Program-made: the position numbers and the translations under genes
Assembly: GCA_021229015.1 (NCBI GenBank)
Contig: CM037781.1
Location: 71,074,173 to 71,138,172 of the forward strand
DNA from: Solen grandis
Lineage: Eukaryota > Mollusca > Bivalvia > Adapedonta > Solenidae
Direction of reading: 5' to 3'
Length of the DNA: 64,000 nucleotides
Shown: one piece after another, positions 24,997 to 38,433 of the stretch
How positions within the stretch are numbered: position 1 is the first letter of the stretch
Layout: the number at the start of each line of letters is the position of its first letter
The notes under the pieces: model-generated
What the model was told of the DNA's origin: nothing
Seen by the model: the letters and a program-made list of their open reading frames with translations, nothing else
Databases searched by the model: none

Positions 24997-27057
24997 GGTT
25001 AACCTCTCTAATCCTAACTGCTATACAGTTAGCGTCCAGTTTGTTGTACTTCTTGTATTCATCTTGTCGGTACACCCCTTTCTCCCAGCCGTCCCATCGT
25101 GAAGGTATATTTATCTTTCCCTATCAGATAACCTTGTTGGCTGGAGATAACATCTAGTTGAGATCTTGTTAAGAAAACGATAGGAATAATTAATTTGATA
25201 CCACCGCATAAATAAGCCACGTTTTTCAAAGCCCAAAGAATGTGGCCAATAGAATCACGTTTTCAAGGACCGTTATATGGTGAATATATGCAATTCAAAA
25301 CAGTCTATTAAACCTAGAGAGACACTCACTTCGTGGCTTACCAAATATTTAGATATCTAAACACGTCAAGTTAACAAGGCCTCGTTTGTTCATACAGCGT
25401 TTTTAATATATTAAAAGAACTATCAAATCAAATTGTGTCAAATAAAAGTTTTGGTCTAAAGTTCGTGCCACCAATTTGTTGTTGATACAACTGGCAACAG
25501 AGAATATGGTGATAATATTATATCAAGCGATGTTGCCGATGTTCCTGACAGTTGCAGATGTTCAGATCGTGGTAGAGTGTATACATAATGTATGGAATCA
25601 TGGCTTGCCAAGACATCCCATTTCCTACCCTGTCAGGGCGAGACACGTTATGTACCATTTTATGCTCTTTGTTTCCGTTTTATTTCTTCAATACCGACAT
25701 TCGTTGTCTTGTTTTTGGAAAGCAACATGCTTTTTCGTTTATCAGATGACGACGACGATGACGAGGATAAAATATCATCATTATCATCATCATAATAATT
25801 AAATTACCATTATTATCAAGTACAAGTTTACATTCAGTTTTCTTTGTATGTGGCAAATATTTTATATAGTATAAAAAGGTTTCTATTTTATTCTGATCCT
25901 TACAGCAAAAATAAAAAACGAATTTTATTGAGAACTTTATTTACCTAATTCGGATATTTCATATTTGACTACTGGGTAATCTGTAAAAAAAAAATTAAAA
26001 AGTATAGATTTCTAAATATATCTTCTAGACCACAAACAATGTTCTGGGTTAACGACGTATGATCGATAAGTCAGTAAGGCATCGTAGATTTACAATAAAA
26101 TATCATCTTCATCAACACGCGATATCATGTGACATTACAGGTATAGACAGATGACTCCTGGAAAAAATCCAAAATCGATGTTCGCCGGCACTAGTTTGTT
26201 AAACCAATAGGTGAAGCTCCCTGGCACGGTGGCAGATGCCGCAAAATTAACCCTTGAGTTAATCAAATTAAAAAAAAAAATACGTTCTCTTCCTCTGATG
26301 GATAAATATTTGATTCTGATGGTCCAGCTATTGTGTCCAATACAGTGGAATGAAAAAAGCAGCAGCGATATATTGAGCTTCAATCGATACTTAAACCGAC
26401 CGCAAGGTCGCAAGGTCGATTTGAAATTCCAATACACGGCTGAAGTGGAGAAGCATAGCATGCACGACTGAGGATGTCGCCATCAGGTGATGTGAAACAC
26501 CGCAAACTTTTCCACGATGAATGAAGCAAAGGGAAGTACCTGAATGAACAAATTAACACGGATTTATTTCTGCGACGGTGTGTAAACTCTACCATTCATG
26601 TAGGAGGGATTGACGTATGATTAAAATGTATTTCAAAATTAATTGAAATTCCTTTCCAGAAGTTTAAAAAATACATTCATGTATATAAATAAGGAATATG
26701 TCAAAATGAACGAAGGTTGTCCAGATCTTCCCAGCAGCAAACTTGACCACTATTTTCTTCTCCGCGAGTGTATGCTGTAATATATCTATTACTTTCGAGT
26801 ATCTTAGAAATAGTCTAATTCAATTTTGGAGACGCATTTTAATATTTAAGTGAAATAAAGATATTGAAAATTCCGCCTGTGCAAGTATTCTGGTGACACG
26901 TGCTGTGTGACATCACAGACACGCGCAGCGGGCTGTCAGCCTCGCTCTGGTATCGATCTGACACCCTCGTCTCGAGAAACGACTGACGTCCGTATTTTGT
27001 GTATTACAATGGTTGCGGGCTTTGTCTTTGGCACTTCGTGTAATCCGGCGTAACACC
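24997..27057. other. no gene seen; GC-richer block at the right end
   Basis: Mostly AT-rich. From about 26880 to 27060 the base composition rises and CpG becomes more frequent, just before a Kozak-like start codon at 27058. Confidence 0.4.
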
Positions 27058-27145
27058 ATGGCAACCATTCCCAGCTTCATTGACCTAGATGTCACCGGAG
27101 TATGTTTTATGTCAAACTGGTCACGTGGTTTACAGAAAATGGCCT
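27058..27145 (+). CDS. weak candidate first coding exon
   Basis: The ATG at 27058 lies in AACACCATGGCAACC, a near-ideal eukaryotic start context, directly downstream of a CpG-richer block. The frame reads MATIPSFIDLDVTGVCFMSN and stays open to a good donor, GGCCT|GTAAGTCC, after 29 codons (phase 1). Without the donor it stops after 41 codons. No partner exon was found, and the protein is not recognised. Confidence 0.17.
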
Positions 27146-28673
27146 GTAAGTCCAAAACAGGATGCTGTTCTGCTCGTTAACGTCTGGTCACAGTATATTT
27201 CTCTATAAATAGTTTCTTTCCACTGGATACCAGACGTTGGAGCGAGTTTTGTTACGTCATCTCTTTCAATCAAATAATCTCTACACCTATACAATATAGC
27301 AGACTTTTTAACCTTGACTATACAACCTTGTTATTTCAGGCTTAAAAACTTATATTAACTAAAAGTGCATACTTATATCATTATGTGTGGATATAGAATC
27401 TATTTCAAATATCTTGAAAAGAAATTAGTTTAAAATGAGATAAAAAGAGAGTGATAAACAAAACGACAAAATACGAGCCCCCGAATTCATATTAAAGTAC
27501 CCAGAGCTGTCTGGTCACTTCCGCAATAACGGACATCCACTGGAAGGTTGACCACACACATAATCTCTTTCGCCACTAATGGCCATTACTGTAATGACTG
27601 ACCAGTGAAATGTGTCCCCCGATCTCGTCACTGACCGCTGTTACGTAATCGATTTGATTTCTCCTCTGATTTATGCCCCAAATATGCTAATGATTTCCTA
27701 ATAAATAACTCTGAATCTGCCACGCACATCGACTGAAATAACATCTACGTGTGTGCTTCGATTAAAACACTGCGACATCAAAATAAGTAAATTAAAATCA
27801 ACTTAATTTTATTTGATTATCTAGAATTTCATTCCACTTTCAACTAAGAAACTGTATATATTATCAAAGCAGAACTGACTGATTGAGTGCAACTAAATTT
27901 TACTCAAATTGTTTATTAGCATTATTTTGCACGTATCCTTGAGGAAATCTCTATTTAAAATCGGATGCGTTGCCCTGCATGCATTAGTATAACGAGCCTC
28001 TTTTAATTCCTTCTTTATCTCTTATTCCGCTCGAAAATTGCTCATATATATTTCGATTACATTTTTAATATAACTGATAGAAACTAAATAGGATAAAAAT
28101 AACGTTTCCATGGTAACGCTGTTCTATATTCATTTGCAAACACAACTTTCAGATTTCACAGTAACCGATTTCAAAATTCTGTGTTGCAAACATCACGCCA
28201 GTTTTTATTACGGCAACAAATCAAGATGGCTGACAGCCGCTTTATCTGCTTCTGATATATTCGGAAGGGAAACATTTAGTTGTTCGTGCAACTAGTAAGT
28301 TAAAATGTCTAGGGAGCCTCTCCGTATTGTTAATTTACTCAAGTTATTTTAAGTCGATCATAGTGTTCTGTGCATCACCATCATCATAAAAAGAATCATC
28401 GCCATCATCATCGTCATAGTCAATAACAACAACGGCGAAGTTGTTCGCATATATATAGTCTGTCGATATTCTACAGTCTCTAAATGTTCCCTTTTCACGA
28501 TAAAATCAGAGCGTATCCCTGACCCCGGGGATCGTGCAGTTTTCCTGTCAAATAATTGATTTACGAATTACTCCATGTCCATTCACACGCTGCGGTCATT
28601 GGCATTGTGGGTGATCTGATAATGACCACAGTGGACACGTTAAGATCGCTGACCACCGGCCTGGTCTGTCTTA

Positions 28674-28685
28674 AGGTCAAGGTCA
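28674..28685 (+). promoter_or_regulatory. nuclear-receptor half-sites, direct repeat with no spacer
   Basis: AGGTCAAGGTCA is two AGGTCA half-sites head to tail. It contains TCAAGGTCA, the extended monomer site bound by ERR/SF-1-type receptors. It lies in a GC-richer 180-bp block within AT-rich DNA. A 12-bp match can occur by chance, and no gene is near enough to assign a target. Confidence 0.2.
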
Positions 28686-29839
28686 GGATAAAAAAAATGT
28701 CACGTTATTTGATGCGAAACGTTTAAAATATAAATACATGTGTACGTCTTTAAAATATCGTGTGATTGTCTATAATTAAATAACAGTTTCATATCATTAA
28801 ACATGTATAGTAATCATAAAACATGTACACATATGTGTATTTTTTTATTATGTAATACAATACATATAATACAATGTCAGATTTAATACAATATATAACA
28901 CATGTATATTATTTAATTGTCAATAATTATATAATTAGTGAATAATAATTTTTTTCATAATTTTTGGTTTGTTTTGTTTTTTAATAACCTGCCACTATAT
29001 GAACTGTCAAAATATAAAAACAACTGAAAGTTATAAATAAAAGTGATTTTTGCTTTACATTTTTAGATTAAAAAAAAAGTAAATTAGTAAATATTTGAAA
29101 TATTTAAAGATAAAACAAAGGACAATTTTAGAACAGAAATATATTAAACTTAACACTAATGTATGTACATTATTATTTCGCTACGGTGAAATATTAAAAG
29201 ATATGCAAATTGTAATGTATGATAATACGTGGCTTGGAATATTTCAAGTGAGTGTATTAATTATAAACGAGGGCCATCGTGACCTGCACGTGATCACTCA
29301 TATTAACCAGCCGTGTTTATAAACATTATGATCCATCACACGTCATGTATACCCATAAGTGAGCTCTTTAATGACTACGGTAAACATTCATAAAATAAAA
29401 TTCATTTTTCCACATTAGAAGATTTCAAATTTTATGTGAAAAGCAATGACGCTTATGTGTCTGCTTAATTTTTACATGGCATATCAGATAGTTTTCATGA
29501 GTTCAAACGGAGTTTTGTTTGAGTGTAATTCCAGCTGAATATATTTATTTACTTAAAGTAGTTATTAATCATAAACACAGAAACATCCTTATTAAAATTT
29601 TACATGCATGTGTCCTTAACTTGCGTTAAATGTCTGTAATTTGGTTATATCATTTACTCATAAAGTGGCTCATATAAAGAAAAAAATGGCTCATTTTTTC
29701 CAAATTACTCGGACAAATTAGTCAGAGGAAGCCCTGAATTTATACAACAAATACTAATATTAAACATTGAATAAAACATAGATTAAAAATAGTAACAAAC
29801 ATTATAAAGTTATTTTTCATTAATTAATTTGTTTATTTA

Positions 29840-29878
29840 TTCATAAACATGTTTATTTATTTAAACATGTTTTATGAA
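29840..29878. repeat. inverted repeat, 16-bp arms
   Basis: TTCATAAACATGTTTA is followed 4 bases later by its near-complete reverse complement with one extra T. AT-rich arms in AT-rich DNA can arise by chance, so no function is proposed. Confidence 0.6.
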
Positions 29879-30715
29879 TTATTATTTCACATTTTTATCA
29901 TTAATTTATTTATAAAAAAAGTGTTAATATTTCGCTTTTTTATTTTGGTTGTCAAGAATGAAATTAAATATTTGTCATTAATAAATGAAATGTCTTGTAA
30001 CCAATGGATATGAATTGTTTTGAATTTAATCTACCGGTGAAACATCAAATGTGCGCATTCATTTCAATTAATCCATAACAACCACTAGGTGTAATGCGTC
30101 TGGAAACATGGAAATATGGACTTTTATCCCACAAATAACCCACAGTTCTCTCTCAGGCACATTATGCCATCCCCTGCCGTAATTAATGTCCATTTAATTC
30201 CAGAAAACCATTAGACACAGACTGTATATATGTGACACCCGGACTGACGATCCCTCACAATCCACAACATATACATTATGTACGAGGGCACGATAAAATA
30301 GATACAAGAAAGTATCACTCGTCTATTTTCATAGAAAATAAAAATGAGGGCACGACAAAACTCGATGTTTTCCAGGAAGGAAGCAAATGAGGCCATGTTT
30401 AAAATTCCGCGTAATTTTCCCATAAGAGGTTAATTTTATAATTAAATCTATGTAAGCGAAGACATGGATAACAATGAGAGACATTATTGAATACAAGACC
30501 GACAACTGACGTAAAATATGTTGAAGGATTGGACAGGAAAACCGACAAGAAAAAAAAATCTTGTTTGTTCATTTATTTATTATTGTATGATCCCAAAAAT
30601 AAGGCTGGTATTCAATAATCCACTGGTGCAAATAATAAGGCAGAACAAGTAAGTTAAAAGGAATATCTGAAAACAATGGTCCTTTTAGTGCCGTGGCCTT
30701 AATACTGAGGTGGAA

Positions 30716-31166
30716 TTTATGTGTGGTATATGTGTCTTTATGTGTTTAGGAGTGATATATATGTCTTTATGTGTAGTATTTTGTGTGGTATATATGTATT
30801 TATGTGTGGTATTAATGTGTGTTATTTACGAGTGATAATGATATATATGTATTTATGTGTGGTATTAATGTGTGTTATTTACGAGTGATAATGATATATA
30901 TGTATTTATGTGACGTATTTATGTTGGTATATATGTATTTATGTGTGATATTTATGAGCGTTATTTACGAGTGATAATGATATATATGTATTTATGTGTG
31001 GTTTTAATGTTGGTATATATGTATTTATGTGTGATATTTATGAGTATTATTTATGAGTTATATATATGTCTTTATGTGTAGTATTTATGTGTGGTATATA
31101 TGTCTTTATGTGTGGTATTTATGGGAGGTATATAATGTCTTTATATGTGGTATTTATGTAAGGTAT
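30716..31166. repeat. minisatellite with higher-order structure
   Basis: About 450 bp built from short units such as TTTATGTGTGGTATATATG, with repeated blocks of about 60 bp that include TTATTTACGAGTGATAATGA. Short and long periods are nested, showing several rounds of duplication. No coding role is suggested. Confidence 0.85.
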
Positions 31167-32499
31167 TTTTGCATCCGTATTGTCAGTATTTTCATCTTCA
31201 TATATTTTATTTGAGTTTCCCATTTGAATTGTTTGTATATACGATATAAATAATTTATAATCAATTATTATTTTTCATTCCACAACTGTAAGTAGAACAA
31301 AATACATAACCCTGTCAATCATGTTATTAAAGTTACATAGGTTAATAAATTCTGACTAGCTTTTAATATTAAATTCGTGTATTATTGCTTGGCAAATATC
31401 TGAAAAGCGCTCAGCGAGTGTAAAATCGTTTCAATATACTTCACATTGCGATGATTATATCGTGTAACGAGTATCTATTATCTTAGTTGTGATACTGTCA
31501 AAGTCTCGTCATATATGTGCAGCCGGAAACTATGTTACGTCAGAAATGACGAAACAAGACACCGTTCTATCGAGACAAACGGTCTGGATCAGGTGTCCCC
31601 GAGTGTCTCTCAGGTTCCAGCCTTTTAGCACCAGTCAGCGCCACCATCAGCAATCACCGGTAAAAACCAAGGTTTCCGCTCAAGCCCTCTTGGTTGCATA
31701 AACGCTTTATTTGTCAAAAGAGACATGAAATCAGTGTCTCCCAGACGACTATTTCCACCTTGTCGTCTTCAGATACTCACAAGTACCGATATATTGTGAA
31801 TTATTATATGACTCGAAAGGCCAGTTTCACCGCAATTTTCTAAAATGTTATCATCATCAATAAAAAAAATAATAAAAAAACTACTTCCTAAGTAACACGT
31901 AAGCTGAGAAAAATGGCTGGATAGGTTGACTGGTATCCATTCAAATACCAACTGTGCACGATCCGGGAATGTAGAAACAGGGAGACTAATGGGAAAGTTG
32001 GAACAAATACTGCATCTAAATATACACCAGACAGACCTTATATAACATTCTAATATTGAATTTATATGGGCATACAATGGCAGAACATTCCCGTTAATCA
32101 TTCTTTAATACGACTATTTATGCGTTTAGTTTTCAAATCGTCTGCTTTATCGAGACAAAATAGTCATAGAATTAAATATATATGGGCTTTTATTGTGATC
32201 AATATTTAAAAGAATACCTGTCAGTAAAAAAGAATACCTGTCAGCTACATTTGTTATATACGAGAATGAAACAGATATGTTGTTCATTCCTGTTTTACTG
32301 TTAACATCAGGTTTGTAGGCCTTTACTGTACTTTACTTTAATAATTATTTCTGATTAACACTAACATGTTCATTGGTACTTCAATTCTTCTTCCCATTTT
32401 TTTTAATATACATTTATGTACAATAGAATATGTCTGCTAGTGCGCATTTGAGTTTTAACTACAATACGCAAAATAGAATTCCTCTCTCGTGGCTATGTA
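31167..32499. other. no confident gene
   Basis: A GC-richer block at 31540-31700 has a TCTCTCAG acceptor-like site at 31606-31613. About 50 bp later comes a GTAAAA donor-like site, and the frame between reads FQPFSTSQRHHQQSPV. It is too short to call an exon. A tandem 19-bp duplication occurs near 32206-32243. Confidence 0.4.
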
Positions 32500-32884
32500 T
32501 TATTTTATTTCATAATTTAAAACTACAATAGTCAAAACGCACTGGGGAGTATTGGTCCCTGCCTGACACCTGTTGCATGGAAATGTTAATGAATAAAACC
32601 ACGTAGTTCTGTCTGTAGTCAGATTAGAAAACCCAGTGTCTCGTTTTCTTGCCATGTCGACATAGAGAGCGTGTTTATATCCGATGTGAAGACTTGTGCC
32701 AGAACGCAATGCAAGGTATGCCCTTCGACCATCATCTTTTATTTTCTTGCCATTGAGAGTTGACTTTTGGCTTATCAGCCCAGGGTTGGAAACTGCCAGT
32801 AACTCTCCACCTAACGGACCGCTGCTGGGGTCGGATTTCCCTGTCTTAATTGAGTTTTGCTTTGTGGGTGAGTGATAAGGCAGA
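32500..32884 (-). CDS. candidate terminal exon, unknown protein
   Basis: On the minus strand a good acceptor, TTGTTTTCATTCTAG, is followed by a frame open for about 127 codons to a TAA at 32500. The frame reads through 32884-32500 in phase 2. Its first half is protein-like: it begins LPYHSPTKQNSIKTG, continues GGELLAVSNPGLISQKSTL, and is rich in Ser, Lys and Pro. The second half (from about 32700) looks less like conserved protein, so a donor may lie inside. I see none that is strong; CAACAG|GTGTCA near 32566 is a possibility. The G+C content is above that of the flanks. The family is not recognised. Confidence 0.35.
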
Positions 32885-33592
32885 CTAGAATGAAAACAAC
32901 TTTTTAGTGAGTGATGTGAATTAGTTTAGCCTATAAGTAATATATATCTTTCTATTCACCATTCATTCATTCTTCTTTCTTTTCCTTCTTTCCTTCTTCA
33001 CAAGATACTAGACCAATGCCCTTCAAAAATAATTCCATCATCAGTTATTTTCTTCTCTTCTTTCTAACCTTGTGTTTTGTTTACACAAACAGAAAATAAT
33101 CCCGTGACTCTGGAGTGATATACGGTATATTTACAGATAATGATAGAACTCAGTCTGACAACATATCTCATTAACTGAAAGCACAGAAGTAACGTGCATA
33201 GTACTAAAATATTTATCCTTCATCTAGTCAAAACTAATACAGTTTCTGCTCACAGCTGCATGGAAAATTGTATAACTGTCTATGTCACATTTATCTCTTG
33301 AGGCGTGTTCAATATTGATCAAGTCTGCATTAGTAAGAATGGTACACAACTTGAGGTCCATGCCATTGTTTTAAATAGAGGGTTGGTGTCCAAAATATTT
33401 TAAAAGTAAATTGTACGGAATAGTTAATGTGAATAAACACTGAAACACGAATAACTTGAGAATATATATCGCAATGAATAACATTACAGAAAACAATAAA
33501 GTTAAGTGAGTGAGAGTGTGCTACATTTCTGATGTTGTCGGTTGAAGCTGGTTCATAGACTATAAAGAAGAAGTAGAAGATGCCGAAAAAAA

Positions 33593-33663
33593 ATGATGAT
33601 GAAGATTATGGTTGTGATGATGATGAAGATGATGATGATGATGTTGATGATGATGATGATGAT
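33593..33663. repeat. imperfect (GAT)n microsatellite
   Basis: About 70 bp of GAT/GAA trinucleotides. A second, complementary-sense (CAT)n tract occurs at 44307-44343. Confidence 0.9.
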
Positions 33664-35574
33664 AATTTTGTTGTTTTTGTGGGGATGGCTGTGGTAGAAA
33701 AGGACACAGGTGTTCTCCCATTACATCTCATGTAAGCCTTGATTTATTGAAACCAATCTAGCGAGCGGTGTATAAAACAAAAGAGGTAAACGTATCTCTA
33801 TCAGCGGTGATTAATTAAGTTGTAAATCAGTAAAAAAACTGTCGACTAGGACACCTTCATTATGCACGGGGACACGTTCTGAAACTGACTTCACAGCCCT
33901 CTTATTGATGTCGGGTTATCGCTCCTTAGATCTGGAGGTGTGTCACAGAGAAGAAACTGTTATTTATGGGGGCATTGTTTGGCCGATAAATAAAAGAAGA
34001 AGAAAAAACTTTGTACGAAAGGTTTCCTCTCTCTCTCTCTCTCTTTTAATTTGTTAATTTCTTGTTTTTCTTTTTTTTAATTTGATATTTACAATCGTTT
34101 TTGCTTTTAAAGAAAAGAAATTGAAATGATTATTTGCATTTTAAACGCTTTGTGCTCTTATTTTCATTGTAATAAATAATTGTGATACTGTAATACAGAC
34201 ATAGCCGATGTTGAAGAAATTTCTTTCAGTGATCGTTTACTGATTACTTATTTTCCATAATAAACATTTCATAAAATGATATTGAATATATAAAACATAA
34301 TAACGAATATAAATTACTATAAAAAATTTCAGAGGATGATTGTCACAAAAAACAAATTACTTTTGCATCATAACGTTTTATTGCATCCACATTCAGTTTT
34401 CTTCTTTTGTGCGCTTTATTTGTATTTTATTTTTTAATAATTCCGTTTCTTTGGAAACATTATGTGCAATGTATAAATTTGCTTTCACTAAGCTCGGGGT
34501 TTCATGTAATACATTTTAAACTGATTTAGGGTTCGATGCAGGAAAATTAGGCAGGGATATATAACTAAATAAACTTACCGAGATCGAGTGAGTAGATCAC
34601 GTGACACGTTTGAAACAGCACCAGTAAAATCCGTGTTTTTAACTCCACTGTCATCATCTTTATTATCTCGGGTAAAACTATTTTCCCCCGGAATAAATGT
34701 CAAATTCACGGCTCAAAATCCAGTGTGGATTTAGAAATCACATCACTGTTTGTTTTATTTTGCAAGTCATCTTTCTCAGGGTTTCAGTTTCGTGGAGCGA
34801 ATACAAAAAACAAGCATCTTTCAGTCGTGATTCCAAGCTATCTGTGAATCTTCTTGTGTTCAAATTTTCATTTTCTGATATTATTTCACGTCAGTAGGCG
34901 AGAAACTTTCACCGTTAAATATAGGGCATAAATTTTCTCTTGCGTGTGTTTTTGTCTGAATATCAGCCTTTCCTTATAAAATCGTGTTTTTCTTATATTC
35001 TCTTTCAGATATTTTCTGTGAAAATTAATCTTGGAGTTTTAATCGAACGGAGATTCATGAAATATTCACGTTTAATCCGTGTCTTTACTGTTATTACATC
35101 CTTAAGTGTAGCGACACACCGAGGAAATATCCCGATACACGGCTCTCAGAAATAATCCCGCACAATATAGCGTCTTAAGTTCCACTTTCCTGACAGAAAT
35201 CCTGAAATTTAACACATTTATTTACCACTTTCCCGTATATTTAAACCGAAGATCACTTTCAATGAAAGACCTACTTTCTCATAAAACGTTTATCCAATAA
35301 AATAAATCTATATAAAGTCTTTAACATTATATTCACTTTTATTTCCCTTGCAACTAATTAATATGCAAGCACTTCTGATTTCATTCCGATGTATTTCCAC
35401 AAGAGGAACTGTGACAATAAATCCTATCAGTTATTGGTGTGTTCTTATTTTGTATTTATTTTTTCAGTCTTTAACAATCCTTCACTTTAATTAATCCACA
35501 TTCGTCACGATTTAATATCCTGAGTGATAAGGGAAAGAACACCTTCACGAGCGTTGCACATTGACCATCTTACA

Positions 35575-35780
35575 TGTAAAGGTGTGTGCAGGGTAACCGC
35601 AGTTTAAACGCGCCTCTCATTGCTCTCCTCTCACTACCAATCGTGTTGTGAGACTGCTCTCGCTAGCTCAGCCCCTCCTGTCACTCGATGTGTTGGACGA
35701 AACCATTTCTCGTGTTTGGCTAACAGTACGGCTGGTGTTAACTCCCCCTTGCTCGCTTTATATTCTGTTCCCTGTGTGAG
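35575..35780. promoter_or_regulatory. possible promoter-like CpG-richer block
   Basis: About 200 bp of raised G+C with several CpGs, between AT-rich flanks. It contains pyrimidine-rich stretches (CTCTCCTCTCACTACC) like initiator regions. No start codon or exon follows clearly on either strand, so this is only a composition-based suggestion. Confidence 0.12.
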
Positions 35781-37065
35781 TATGTAAGATCTCGTTTTCA
35801 CGCTAGATCAGAGACATGCATTTAAAAAGAGTTTAATGTTAATACCGAAGTGTAAATCATAAATATTTACTTTCAAGTGAGGTTTAGGTAATGTGGCTAC
35901 TGAACACAAGTAATCGATAATAAAACGTCTGCTGTGCAACGGAAATCTTAGAAATTAATTATGAAATGTTATCTAATAAAATATTCACGAATTTCTTCAA
36001 GGAACATATAATCAGAGGCGTATAAAAACGTTAAATTATTCATTGATTTTAATACGTGTTACTGATAAAAGATAATTATAATCATTGCATATCGAAAATT
36101 TAATATTTATGGAAAACATTGCAGCTGTGAGATTTTCATGTTTGACTAACCTCTGCTGTTTTCCTCTTGATTTAAAGCTCAGTTACAAAAACTAACAACA
36201 GTTGTTGTTTTTTCTATCAGCAATAAGAAATGAAATATTACTTTTCGTATTACCATAATGCTTTATTCTAGTTTAATCACTGATGTACATAATAAATTCA
36301 CTGTTGCTGTTGATGTTGCTGCTACTACTTTCACGGCTGCTGTTGAAACTTATTCTATAAAACAATACCAAATTCCAGTTAACTGATTCATAGTAATACC
36401 CCCTTTCTCTTAAAAAAGAAAGTTCACACACACACATGGGGCGGGGGACTCTATGCACTAACCCATAGGGAATCCAGACATATCTTCATGATAGATTTAC
36501 GATTATTAATTCACGCGATGAAGAAAGTAATCGCAGACATACGATGCCCTTAACAATAAAAATATGGATAGATAAAACGATAAATCCCGTGAATATATTT
36601 GAACAAGTAAATGAATTTATTGCGAAAGCAAACTAGTATAAAACATCGCCAATACGGGGAGCAATTAGGCGGCGAAATTTATCAAATACGCGTGTAGCCC
36701 AATATACCGGGGTAAGTTGATCAGACACGGAGAGGCAATCTATTATTTATTCAAATAAACAAACTTTTTGCAATATTAAGAGACTATGTGGCGTAATTCA
36801 GGCAATATATATAAATGAAGTGTTTACATGTTTCCCATGGAATTATTTCAATGAAAATTTTTAACAAACACCGACAGACGTACGGACGTGCCTTTGTTTA
36901 TTTTTTAGAACCTTGGTGTCATTTTATCAACACTATTTTTTGTGTCATTTTATCTATATTATTGTGATCTTTCCATTAAAATCAATTTTTGTTTGAAATT
37001 AAGACAGGCGGGCGTACGTACTGTAAGTCGGACAGGTAGACAAACAGATGGGCATTATTATTATT

Positions 37066-37069
<4 letters not shown>

Positions 37070-37097
<28 letters not shown>
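37070..37097. repeat. poly-T run, 28 bp
   Basis: An uninterrupted T run. A similar run lies 300 bp away at 37393-37417. Read on the minus strand these are poly-A runs and could be tails of retro-inserted sequence, but no element body is recognisable next to either. Confidence 0.9.
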
Positions 37098-37100
<3 letters not shown>

Positions 37101-37392
37101 TTTTTAGGTGTATGTGCTTTTGGGTATTCTATTTAAGAAGTTATGATCTAGCATTCGATCAAAGAGCTTGTCTGTAAAATAATACAAAAACAAAGTAACC
37201 GTACTTTGCTTGGTAGAAATCTAGTGCTAAAAACTTTATTCCAACTAAAAGCAGTTCATCTCCTTTTCCCCTGTCTTCCTTAAACAATTCCTGTCAGACT
37301 TAATATAGCATGCAGTTAATCAACTGTAAATTCAAATACATTTTATTAATTTCTATAAAATGGCCTAAGATAAGTAGCATTTTCTTTTTACT

Positions 37393-37417
37393 CTTTTTTT
37401 TTTTTTTTTTTTTTTTT
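37393..37417. repeat. poly-T run, 25 bp
   Basis: An uninterrupted T run, the partner of the run at 37070-37097 in the same orientation. Confidence 0.9.
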
Positions 37418-38207
37418 GCCAGTGCAATATGAGGATATGAATTCTCGACACAGAATGATAAATGTTTCACCATTAGATTTATCTTGTTCGCCTTTATCCC
37501 TTTGTACACACGGGTAGACAGGCCAGTGCAAACCTTAACACTTGCCGGAGATTTATACAATAAATACTGACAGTCCTATATTAGCCGTATTGTCAGCCGG
37601 AGACCAATGAGTAAATATGCAAATTTTGCGGTGCAGTTTACTTGGTCAACAAAAGTATTTATTTTCATTTGTAACATTCTGTCTCGACAAAGGTCACTGG
37701 TACCTAATGTGAAAATGGCGATATTGGGTAGGAGACACGCTAGTTGGTCGTGCGAATGAAATACTTAATCTAGCCTTACTGATGTTCTTATGCCACATGA
37801 AACAAAAGCAAAACAAAGGCATGTGCATGTTTCTGCATATAATTATCATGCCCTGGGACTGATTTTAACACTGCACTTGAATATCTGATCTCTTAACGAG
37901 TTGGACACATGTGTCCCGGTAGGGGTCCCTTCACTTCCGTCCTGTCACTGAAGGATAACGAGGCTGGTGGGGTTCCAACAGAATAAACTGTCCTTTGTGG
38001 TCAGTTAGGTGTGCACCAGCGGGTGTCCAGTCATGTCATGTGACGTGAAGTAACATCACACTGGGCTGATTATTAGGGACATGCACGTGCATCATCATTA
38101 ATAATCACTCGCTAATAATTATTACTTATCCCACTTGAAGAGTAATAGAAATTAAAGACTCATAAAGAATTCCTGAACCTTCTACAAACTGTCTTTACTT
38201 CGGTATA

Positions 38208-38433
38208 CTATATTTCTGTGTCTATACTATATTTCTGTGTCTATCACTATATTTCTGTGTCTATCACTATATTTCTGTGTCTATCACTATATTTCTGTGT
38301 CTATCACTATATTTCTGTGTCTATCACTATATTTCTGTGTCTATCACTATATTTCTGTGTCTATCACTATATTTCTGTGTCTATCACTATATTTCTGTGT
38401 CTATCACTATATTTCTGTGTCTATCACTATATT
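38208..38433. repeat. 20-bp minisatellite, about 11 copies
   Basis: Nearly perfect tandem copies of TATATTTCTGTGTCTATCAC. The unit has no stop in any plus-strand frame and its length is not a multiple of 3. All three frames therefore stay open and encode the same 20-residue cycle (SITIFLCLSLYFCVYHYISV). This explains the overlapping open frames and is not evidence of a gene. High copy identity points to recent expansion. Confidence 0.97.

Larger units (their letters stand above)
27146..30715. other. no gene; AT-rich with a few regulatory-looking motifs
   Basis: Long AT-rich tracts, especially 28.7-29.9 kb. A GC-richer block at 28.5-28.69 kb contains two abutting AGGTCA half-sites (28674-28685). 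A short inverted repeat at 29840-29878 could fold into a hairpin. Confidence 0.45.
32885..38207. other. no gene; simple repeats and one possible promoter-like block
   Basis: Holds a GAT trinucleotide tract (33593-33663), a CT tract (34026-34044), two long poly-T runs (37070-37097 and 37393-37417) and a CpG-richer block near 35.6-35.8 kb. No exon with paired splice signals was found. Confidence 0.45.
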
